DNA of 64,000 nucleotides from Sulfurimonas sp. HSL3-2. GTDB lineage: Bacteria > Campylobacterota > Campylobacteria > Campylobacterales > Sulfurimonadaceae. Positions 54,576-61,708 of the stretch are shown here, in pieces (position 1 is the stretch's first letter; each line of letters opens with the position of its first letter). The DNA lies in assembly GCF_039645965.1 (NCBI RefSeq), contig NZ_CP147917.1, positions 1,116,001-1,180,000 of the forward strand. The letters run 5' to 3'. The position numbers and the translations under genes were made by a program. The notes under the pieces are model-generated. The model worked only from the letters and a program-made list of their open reading frames with translations. It searched no databases and was not told the origin of the DNA.

Positions 54576-54603
54576 CCTTACATGTAAGAGTTTACATGTA
54601 AGG
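54576..54603. terminator. Hairpin built from two TTACATGTAA palindromes (aspC/54614)
   Basis: CCTTACATGTAA and TTACATGTAAGG pair perfectly over 12 bp around the loop GAGT. The palindromes are at 54578-54587 and 54592-54601. It lies between convergent genes, 11 bases after the aspC stop and 10 before the end of the next gene. Its build repeats that at 32955-32986. Confidence 0.75.
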
Positions 54604-54613
54604 AGATCCACAC

Positions 54614-54832
54614 CTACTTTAACTTCGTAAGCGCTTCTATAACATCATTTAAATTTTCTAACGGAATATGAACCTTCCAATCCGGTTCACTCGCTATGCC
54701 TGCTAAAGAGATCCCTATGCTTGCAACCGTACCGCTTCCGGCACCGTAAGGCTCATCTATCTTAGAGATCGATATTACACCCTTGTTTGTAGCGTGTAAA
54801 GGTATTGTCGTTTCTATAGTATTTTGAGACAT
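54614..54832 (-). CDS. Small protein of unknown function
   Basis: A 72-residue soluble protein, not recognised. It has a glycine-rich middle ('GAGSGTVASIGISLAGIA') and no signal peptide or cysteine. It lies 20 bases after lpxD on the same strand, with a ribosome site, so it is probably translated as part of the lpxD operon. Confidence 0.6.
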   Translation of the reverse strand: MSQNTIETTIPLHATNKGVISISKIDEPYGAGSGTVASIGISLAGIASEPDWKVHIPLENLNDVIEALTKLK

Positions 54833-54852
54833 CTTGGCTTCCTTATATTATA

Positions 54853-55803
54853 TTACTTTATAAGTCTAGCCAATTTTCCTTGAAGTTTCAACCACATCTT
54901 ATGATCCATTAACGGAAATCCTGCAAATGTCTTTCCGCTCTCTTTTATAGACTTTGTAACGCCGCTTCTTGCAGCTAATGTGGTAAACGGTGCAATCTCT
55001 AAATGCCCTGAAGTAGCACTCTGTCCGCCCATAACGACATTGCGTCCGAGTTTTGACGAGCCTGCCACTCCTGTTTGAGATACCAATACGCTGTATTCGC
55101 CGATCTCGCAGTTATGACCTACTTGCACAAGGTTGTCTATACGTACGCCTTGCTTTATAAGCGTCGTTCCAAAAGCAGCTCTGTCTATGGTAGTAGAACT
55201 GCCTATCTCGACATCGTCTTCAACAACTACGTTTCCGTTTTGGTATATCTTCGTATGTTGTCCCATCTTGTTTGTCGCAAATCCGAAACCGTCACTTCCG
55301 ATCGTCGTATTTGCATGGATGATACAGTCACTTCCGATACGGCAGTCACGGTACACGACCACGCTCGGATAGAGTATCGTATTATCACCGATCACACAGT
55401 TGCTTCCGATATAGACATTTGCCATAATAGTACAATTTTTACCCACAATTGCACCATTTGCTATCTCAGCCTTAGGAGAGACTTTAGAGCCCTCGCCTAT
55501 TACGGCTTTTGGTGCATCTTCATCTTCGATACCCGGTGCAAAATATTTAGTCACTTTTGCCATCATCAGATACGGCTCATCTACGACTAAAGCTATGGTA
55601 GAATCCGGTACACTCGGAGCTGTTGCAGTGTTTACTATGATCGCACCTGCTTTTGACTCTTCGATATCTTTTAGATACTTTGAATTTGTCACGAACGATA
55701 TTTGTGAAGAGGTCGCATCTTTTAAAGTATTTACACCTGTAACCTCAAAAGATGTTCCATTATACTCGATACCTATAATTTTTGCTATCTCTTTTATATC
55801 CAT
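54853..55803 (-). CDS. lpxD: UDP-3-O-acylglucosamine N-acyltransferase LpxD, copy A
   Basis: A 316-residue protein with an N-terminal uridine-binding domain ('ISFVTNSKYLKDIEESKAGAII') and a left-handed beta-helix of hexapeptide repeats ('[22 protein letters not shown]'). The catalytic His lies in '[13 protein letters not shown]'. It adds the N-linked 3-hydroxyacyl chain in lipid A synthesis. It follows a second lpxD by three bases, a tandem paralogue. Confidence 0.92.
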   Translation of the reverse strand: MDIKEIAKIIGIEYNGTSFEVTGVNTLKDATSSQISFVTNSKYLKDIEESKAGAIIVNTATAPSVPDSTIALVVDEPYLMMAKVTKYFAPGIEDEDAPKAVIGEGSKVSPKAEIANGAIVGKNCTIMANVYIGSNCVIGDNTILYPSVVVYRDCRIGSDCIIHANTTIGSDGFGFATNKMGQHTKIYQNGNVVVEDDVEIGSSTTIDRAAFGTTLIKQGVRIDNLVQVGHNCEIGEYSVLVSQTGVAGSSKLGRNVVMGGQSATSGHLEIAPFTTLAARSGVTKSIKESGKTFAGFPLMDHKMWLKLQGKLARLIK

Positions 55804-55806
55804 CTG

Positions 55807-56760
55807 TTACTCTTTTATAAGTTTTGCGATTTTGCTTTGAAGTCTCATCCACTCTTTGTGAGGCATAAGAGGATATCCGCTCCAAACACCTTTAGGCTCT
55901 TTTATAGACTTTGTTATTCCGCTTCTTGCAGTAAACGTCGAAAAAGGTGCTATTTCCAGATGATCCGTGAATGCGCTCTGTCCGCTTACTACACAGTTAC
56001 GTCCAAGCTTTGTAGAACCGCCTACTCCGGACTGTGCGACGAAAAGACTGTATTCACCTATCTCACAGTTATGACCGATATGGATAAAGTTATCCAGTTT
56101 AACACCTTTTTTGATGACAGTAGAGCCAAATACCGCTCTGTCTATGGCGCAGTTCGCACCGATCTCCACATCATCTTCTATCACGACATTTCCATTTTGG
56201 TAAATCTTGATATGCTCACCCATTGCTGTATGAGAAAATCCAAATCCATCGGCGCCTATAACAGTTCCGGCATGGATAATACAATCACTTCCTATTTTAC
56301 AGTCACGATATATGACGGCATTTGGATAGATAGTCGTGTTGTCTCCTACATGGACGTGTGAACCTAGATAAACACCTGCCATTATCGTACAGTTCTTCCC
56401 TATGACAGCACCGTTTTCTACATTTGCTCTTATATCGATATATGTGCCCTCACCCATGACCGGATCAGGTGTGTTAAAATCTATCTTTTTTGGAGCAAAG
56501 AGTTTTGTAGCAAGTGCCATAGATATAGAGACATTCTCACAGATGATATATGAGGAGTTTGCTGGAATACTGTCGACTAGGCTTGAAGGTATTAAAAATG
56601 CGGATGCTTTGGAGTTTTGCAGTTCTGATGCATATTTTTTATGCTCTGCAAAACTCAGCTGTCCGCTTGTTGCATTTGAAAGGTTATTCATAGATGTTAT
56701 CTCGACATCTGCTCCTACATGTTTACATGTAAGAGCCTCTGCTATGCTAGATAACAACAT
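55807..56760 (-). CDS. lpxD: UDP-3-O-acylglucosamine N-acyltransferase LpxD, copy B
   Basis: A 317-residue paralogue of the downstream LpxD, with the same layout. Its hexapeptide region has '[22 protein letters not shown]' and the His segment '[13 protein letters not shown]'. The C-terminus '[22 protein letters not shown]' parallels that of copy A. The N-terminal domains differ most. Both keep the catalytic His, so both may be active, perhaps with different acyl chains. It starts one base after ilvN. Confidence 0.92.
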   Translation of the reverse strand: MLLSSIAEALTCKHVGADVEITSMNNLSNATSGQLSFAEHKKYASELQNSKASAFLIPSSLVDSIPANSSYIICENVSISMALATKLFAPKKIDFNTPDPVMGEGTYIDIRANVENGAVIGKNCTIMAGVYLGSHVHVGDNTTIYPNAVIYRDCKIGSDCIIHAGTVIGADGFGFSHTAMGEHIKIYQNGNVVIEDDVEIGANCAIDRAVFGSTVIKKGVKLDNFIHIGHNCEIGEYSLFVAQSGVGGSTKLGRNCVVSGQSAFTDHLEIAPFSTFTARSGITKSIKEPKGVWSGYPLMPHKEWMRLQSKIAKLIKE

Positions 56761-56761
56761 A

Positions 56762-57235
56762 TTAACGCTCTAGTGCGACTGCACCGCTTCTAACTATCTC
56801 TTTCGGATGGAAACGCTTTATTGCCGATAAAAAGTAATCGACTCTTTTTGGTTCATCTGCGACCATCGTTATGATCACATCTTCGCTGACATTAACGATA
56901 TTTCCGTTATATGCCTCACAAAGAGCAGATATATCACTAATATTTTCAGTGATAGGAAATTTAACGAGCGCCATCTCTTTTTCTACCAGATCAGCATGTT
57001 CGATAACTTTTAAAACCGGTATCAGCTTATGAAGCTGTTTTGTGATCTGCTCTATCACACGGACTGAACCAGATGTGACTATCGTAAGACGAGAATATCT
57101 ACTTTCAGGTATCGGTGCTACCGTAAGTGATGTGATATTGTAACCACGTCCCGAGAAAAGGTCAGTAATACGAGATAGCACGCTAGCTTCGTTAATTACG
57201 ATAACCGAAATTACACGTCTTTCTGCTGCTTCCAT
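56762..57235 (-). CDS. ilvN: Acetolactate synthase, small (regulatory) subunit
   Basis: A 157-residue protein with an N-terminal ACT domain ('[32 protein letters not shown]', in parts: VxVxNExxVLxRIxxLFxxRGxNI) and the ALS-type C-terminal domain. It confers valine feedback inhibition on IlvB. Its start abuts the ilvB stop. Confidence 0.94.
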   Translation of the reverse strand: MEAAERRVISVIVINEASVLSRITDLFSGRGYNITSLTVAPIPESRYSRLTIVTSGSVRVIEQITKQLHKLIPVLKVIEHADLVEKEMALVKFPITENISDISALCEAYNGNIVNVSEDVIITMVADEPKRVDYFLSAIKRFHPKEIVRSGAVALER

Positions 57236-58930
57236 TTACTTCTCCTTATACTCTAACATCATATTAAATAGCGATCCGCCGGCCGGTACCATCGGCATAA
57301 CGTTTTCTAGTCTGTGTACTTTTACATCGATAAAAGCGACTACGTTTTTCTCTACAGCGTCTTTTAATGCCGCATCGAACTCCTCTTTAGTACTTACTCT
57401 GTACCCTATCCCGCCAAAAGCTTCAGAAAGCTTTACAAAGTCTGGCTGTAAAGAGAGGTCTGTCTCTGAGTGGCGTTTGTTGTAAAAAAGTGTCTGCCAC
57501 TGACGAACCATTCCTAAATAGTTGTTGTTTAGGATGATGTTGATAACCGGCAGTTTTTGCTCGACTGCAGTCATCAGCTCCTGAACGTTCATCAAAATCG
57601 AACCGTCACCCGTGAAGTTTATACTTACACGTTTGGGATCAGCTGCTTTTACGCCGATGGCCGCAGGGAAACCAAATCCCATCGTCCCAAGTCCGCCTGA
57701 ACTGATAAACTGGCGTGCACGAGTAAACGGATAGAACTGTGCCGTCCACATCTGATGCTGTCCAACGTCAGTAGAGATATTTGCTTTATCGCCAAGTAAC
57801 TCACCGACTCTCTGGATGACCCATTGAGGTTTGATATCTTCACTGTCCTCTTTATATGAAAGCGGATGAAGCTTATTAAAGTTCTCAATAGTCTCTAACC
57901 AAGGAGTATAACGCTCTTTATCAATAGTCGTCTTAGCGACTTCAAGCATACTCTTAACAACATGTTTCACATCTCCGACTATCGGAAAATCAGCAGTCAC
58001 AAGCTTCGAGATACTTGCCGGATCGATATCTACGTGGATGACCTGTGCATTTTTTGCAAACTCGCTAAGTTTTCCCGTAACACGGTCATCGAATCTTGCA
58101 CCTAATGCGATAACAAGATCTGTCTCGCTCATAGCCATATTTGCCGCGTAACTTCCATGCATACCCAGCATAGAGATCAAAAGTGGATCTTCCACACTTA
58201 ATGTCCCGCGAGCCATAAATGTCTCAACAGCAGGAATACCGGTAATCTTGACCAGTTTTCTTACCTCTTCAGAAGCATTTGAGTTGATGATACCGCCGCC
58301 TAAGTAAAATAGAGGGCGTTTCGCATCTCTTATCGCTTCGACAGCTTTTTTTATCTGACGAGTATTACCCTTAGTCGTCGGTTTATATGTCTCAATATCG
58401 ACCTCTTTAGAGTAGTCGAATTTTGCGATCTGTGCCGTGACATCTTTTGGGATATCAACATGAACAGGACCCGGACGACCTGTACGAGCAATGTAAAAAG
58501 CTTCTTTTAGGACACGAGGAAGATCCGCCGCATCGGTTACCAGATAGTTGTGTTTTGTACAAGAACGGCTAATTCCGACCGCATCTATCTCTTGAAACGC
58601 ATCCGTACCGATAAGGCTCATAGGAACCTGCCCGCTTATAACGACTAAAGGAATAGAGTCCATATATGCATCTGCCAGACCTGTGACAGCATTAGTAAAT
58701 CCCGGTCCACTTGTAATCATAGCTACGCCGACTTTACCGCTAGCCTTTGAATAGCCTTCTGCCGCATGTACAGCAGCTTGTTCATGACGAGTCAAAATAT
58801 GTTTAAAAGAGTTTTGTTTGTATATCTCATCATAGACGTTCATGATCGCGCCACCTGGATAACCAAATATTGTATCAACTTCTTCAGCGATCAATGCTTC
58901 AATGACCATCTGTGCGCCACTAATCTGCAT
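57236..58930 (-). CDS. ilvB: Acetolactate synthase, large (catalytic) subunit
   Basis: A 564-residue TPP enzyme with the catalytic Glu in 'GYPGGAIMNVYDEIY' context ('THEQAAVHAAEGYSKASG' type, here RHEQAAVHAAEGYA-like), 'TSGPGFTNAVTGLADA' and the TPP/Mg motif 'GDGSILMNVQELMTAVEQKLPVINIILNN' (GDG to NN spacing normal). It makes acetolactate for valine, leucine and isoleucine. With ilvA 1 kb away it forms a branched-chain amino acid locus. No leader-peptide attenuator is visible in the 95-base upstream gap. Confidence 0.95.
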   Translation of the reverse strand: MQISGAQMVIEALIAEEVDTIFGYPGGAIMNVYDEIYKQNSFKHILTRHEQAAVHAAEGYSKASGKVGVAMITSGPGFTNAVTGLADAYMDSIPLVVISGQVPMSLIGTDAFQEIDAVGISRSCTKHNYLVTDAADLPRVLKEAFYIARTGRPGPVHVDIPKDVTAQIAKFDYSKEVDIETYKPTTKGNTRQIKKAVEAIRDAKRPLFYLGGGIINSNASEEVRKLVKITGIPAVETFMARGTLSVEDPLLISMLGMHGSYAANMAMSETDLVIALGARFDDRVTGKLSEFAKNAQVIHVDIDPASISKLVTADFPIVGDVKHVVKSMLEVAKTTIDKERYTPWLETIENFNKLHPLSYKEDSEDIKPQWVIQRVGELLGDKANISTDVGQHQMWTAQFYPFTRARQFISSGGLGTMGFGFPAAIGVKAADPKRVSINFTGDGSILMNVQELMTAVEQKLPVINIILNNNYLGMVRQWQTLFYNKRHSETDLSLQPDFVKLSEAFGGIGYRVSTKEEFDAALKDAVEKNVVAFIDVKVHRLENVMPMVPAGGSLFNMMLEYKEK

Positions 58931-59025
58931 ATCGTCTCCTTTTTAAAAATTCGCTAATTATATATATAAAGAACTATATATTAGGTTAAATCTACTTAAA
59001 TTTATCTCTTTTAAGTTTCTATTTA

Positions 59026-59928
59026 TCACACTTTATCGCAATATGAAAGCGCGATACCCTCTCTGAGGCTGTCATCTATCACGACGGAGCTCTCATACCC
59101 TAAGACTTCATACAGTTTTTCGACTATGATGATCCCCGATATTATGAGATCTTCTCTTCCTACACCGACATAAAAAGACCTCTTTTCATCATCCATTTTC
59201 AGGAGTTCCTGCATCGTCTTTTTACATCCTTCCATATCAAGCTTATAGCCGTTTATTTTCGAAGCATCGTAAGTGTTATAGTTCATTCCCTGCAGATATG
59301 CCGAGATAGTAGTCGGAGTACCTGCTGTCTGAACAAAAATATCAGGTTTTTTATGCTCATCATAGTAAGAGTCTATATACTTTTTGACCGGGACTAAAAG
59401 TTTTTGAAGATTCGTCTCTATGTCATCTATATTTTCAGAAATGTCCGTAAGCGTGACTATCCCGATATTAAAACTTTTTGAAGTGATCTTTCCATTATCG
59501 TAAAAGATGATCTCCGTCGAACCGCCGCCTATATCTACTAACGCAAATGACGAAGATGATAAGGACAGAATATCAAGTCTGTTCTTTACGGCTTTTGTCG
59601 TAAACCTTGCTTCCTTATCACCGTCTATAATCTCGAACTTTAGTCCCGTCTTGGCATATATCTCATAGAGTACTGCATCAGAATTAACAGCCTGACGCAT
59701 CGCTTCAGTCGTGACAGCATACACTTCATGCGATTTGAAATCAAGTTTCTTTTGAGCTTCTTGCAAAGCATTTATGACTCTTTGAACCGCTTCTTCACTG
59801 ATGGTCTTGTTCTGATGCAGGTTTTCAGCAGTCTTGACGATCGCTTCATACTCCTCGCCCCACTCTTTTGTATCACAATCGTACGTGATACATCGAAGAG
59901 TGTTTGAGCCTAGATCTATGGCTATCAT
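59026..59928 (-). CDS. Ppx/GppA phosphatase family protein
   Basis: A 300-residue ASKHA-fold protein with the phosphate-1 motif 'IDLGSNTLR' at the N-terminus and 'ALVDIGGGSTEIIF' in the middle. Family members hydrolyse polyphosphate or pppGpp. The single-domain length fits short Campylobacterota versions lacking the C-terminal HD part, so Ppx versus GppA cannot be settled. It lies four bases after ilvA. Confidence 0.88.
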   Translation of the reverse strand: MIAIDLGSNTLRCITYDCDTKEWGEEYEAIVKTAENLHQNKTISEEAVQRVINALQEAQKKLDFKSHEVYAVTTEAMRQAVNSDAVLYEIYAKTGLKFEIIDGDKEARFTTKAVKNRLDILSLSSSSFALVDIGGGSTEIIFYDNGKITSKSFNIGIVTLTDISENIDDIETNLQKLLVPVKKYIDSYYDEHKKPDIFVQTAGTPTTISAYLQGMNYNTYDASKINGYKLDMEGCKKTMQELLKMDDEKRSFYVGVGREDLIISGIIIVEKLYEVLGYESSVVIDDSLREGIALSYCDKV

Positions 59929-59932
59929 CGGA

Positions 59933-61144
59933 TCAATTGATATATCTGCTCAAATATCCCTCTTTTTGTAAGACGGATATGATCTGCTCTTGATGCTCTT
60001 CACCCTTAGTCTCAAGGTGGATAGTCACATTTGCATCTCCGTAATCAAGAGAGATGGATGTTCTGTCATAAGAGATATGAACAATGTTCGCATTGAGGTC
60101 TTTGAGTATCTCTGTGAGTCTCATCAATGAACCCGGTTTATCTACTAAAGTCACTGTCAGTTTCATCTTACGGCTTGACTTTATAAGACCCTTTTCGATG
60201 ATGACCGAAAGCAGTGTCACGTCCATATTTCCGCCGCTTAACACTACGGCTACTTTCTTGTCTTTTAACTCAGGAAGCTCGTTATGTAAAAGTGCTGCGA
60301 CACCTACGGCTCCTGCACCTTCCACAACAAGTTTTTGACGTTCTAACAGGTAGAGTATCGCACTTGCGATCTCCTCATCATCCACGGTTATAAACTTATC
60401 GACACTCTCAATGATATATGCAAGAGTGATAGGCGAACAATCACGAACAGCAATACCATCGGCTATAGTACGCACCGAAACAGAGTCGATAGGACGTCCC
60501 ATCTCATAAGAGTTTTTCAGTGCAGGCGCACCTTTTGCACTTACACCGATCACTTGAATATGCGGATTAAGAGCTTTAAAAGCCTTTGCCATTCCGGAGA
60601 TAAGACCTCCGCCCCCGACAGGGATCAGCACGGCGTCTAACTCTTTTGCTTCTTCTAATATCTCTAATGCCAGAGTCCCCTGACCTGCCATCACTTCATC
60701 ATCTTCAAAAGGATGGACGAACACTAAAGAGTTTTCCTCTCCGTATTGAAGCGCATAAGCATAAGCTTCATCATAATTTGTTCCGGCTAAGATGACCTGA
60801 GCTCCGTAGTGTTTCACACCGTTTATCTTTGTAAGAGGTGTAGAATCAGGCATGACGATAGTCGCTTTGATGCCGAACTTTTGAGCCGAAAACGCTACGC
60901 CTTGAGCATGATTACCCGCACTCGCAGCTACAACACCGCTTTGTCTTTGCTCTTCACTGAGCGAAGCTATCTTGTTATACGCACCGCGGATCTTAAATGC
61001 ACCCGTGACCTGAAGGTTCTCTTTTTTTAAGTAGACCTCACAGCCCGATGCTTCGCTAAGGTAAGGTGCGAAAGAAAACGGTGTATGAACGACGACATCT
61101 TTGATGCGTTCGCGCGCTTCGTATATTTTATTTATATCTAACAA
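59933..61144 (-). CDS. ilvA: Threonine ammonia-lyase IlvA with C-terminal ACT domain
   Basis: A 403-residue PLP enzyme. The PLP lysine lies in 'TGAFKIRGAYNKI', the phosphate-binding loop is 'AAS-AGNHAQGVA' type, and 'PVGGGGLISG' is conserved. The last 75 residues form a single ACT domain ('KMKLTVTLVDKPGSLMRLTEIL'), as in the shorter biosynthetic/degradative hybrids. It makes 2-oxobutyrate for isoleucine. The neighbouring ilvBN supports the biosynthetic role. Confidence 0.92.
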   Translation of the reverse strand: MLDINKIYEARERIKDVVVHTPFSFAPYLSEASGCEVYLKKENLQVTGAFKIRGAYNKIASLSEEQRQSGVVAASAGNHAQGVAFSAQKFGIKATIVMPDSTPLTKINGVKHYGAQVILAGTNYDEAYAYALQYGEENSLVFVHPFEDDEVMAGQGTLALEILEEAKELDAVLIPVGGGGLISGMAKAFKALNPHIQVIGVSAKGAPALKNSYEMGRPIDSVSVRTIADGIAVRDCSPITLAYIIESVDKFITVDDEEIASAILYLLERQKLVVEGAGAVGVAALLHNELPELKDKKVAVVLSGGNMDVTLLSVIIEKGLIKSSRKMKLTVTLVDKPGSLMRLTEILKDLNANIVHISYDRTSISLDYGDANVTIHLETKGEEHQEQIISVLQKEGYLSRYIN

Positions 61145-61153
61145 ATATTATCC

Positions 61154-61579
61154 CTATATATTACGATGATCTACCATCGCACATTGACTTTGAACTACTT
61201 TCATACCCGCATCTTGCGCTTTTTTAGCCGCTGCATTGTTGACTATGCCTATCTGAGACCAGAACACTTTAACGTCACCGCGCTCTATACATGCATCTGC
61301 TATGGCATCAAGTGCATCGGCTTTACGGAAAATATCTACCATATCGACAGCAAAAGGGATCTCTTTTAAAGATTTATATACCGTTTCACCAAGAATAGTC
61401 TCACCCTTTGGATATACGGGAACTATCTTATAACCGCAGTTTTGAAGATACGCTGCGACTCTGTGGCTGTCTTTAGTCTCATCAGGTGACAACCCGATGA
61501 CCGCAATTGTTTTTACGCTAGAAAAAATCTCTCTTATATCGTCTCTGCTAGAATTTATACTTGGAAATTCGCACTCCAT
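61154..61579 (-). CDS. CoA-binding domain protein (YccU-like)
   Basis: A 141-residue Rossmann-fold protein of the CoA_binding_2 family: 'TIAVIGLSPDETKDSHRVAAYLQNCGYKIVPVYP' in parts shows the VIGxSxxxxKxSxxVxxYLxxxGYxVxPVxP pattern, and the end has 'WSQIGIVNNAAAKKAQDAGM' and 'QCAMVDH'. The cellular role is unknown. It lies nine bases before ilvA on the same strand and probably shares its transcript. Confidence 0.88.
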   Translation of the reverse strand: MECEFPSINSSRDDIREIFSSVKTIAVIGLSPDETKDSHRVAAYLQNCGYKIVPVYPKGETILGETVYKSLKEIPFAVDMVDIFRKADALDAIADACIERGDVKVFWSQIGIVNNAAAKKAQDAGMKVVQSQCAMVDHRNI

Positions 61580-61688
61580 ATTGCATCCTTATCATATATA
61601 TTAAATAATTCATTTTAAAATGGATTGTACCTAAAATCTGCAAAGGTGTCGATAAACTTTAAGAAAAATAGAGTTACACTTGTACTCT

Positions 61689-61698
61689 TTACATGTAA
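61689..61698. repeat. Single intergenic TTACATGTAA palindrome
   Basis: A lone copy of the repeated palindrome in the 129-base divergent gap between the CoA-binding protein gene and the P-type ATPase gene, 10 bases before the ATPase start codon. It also carries the AAGG that may serve as the ribosome site. Confidence 0.6.
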
Positions 61699-61708
61699 GG
61701 AAGTGTGT

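Noticed and set aside
55075-55590. Plus-strand frames over the lpxD genes
   Set aside because: Both lpxD copies show full-length homology on the minus strand. The antisense products have repeated shadow patterns from the hexapeptide repeats.
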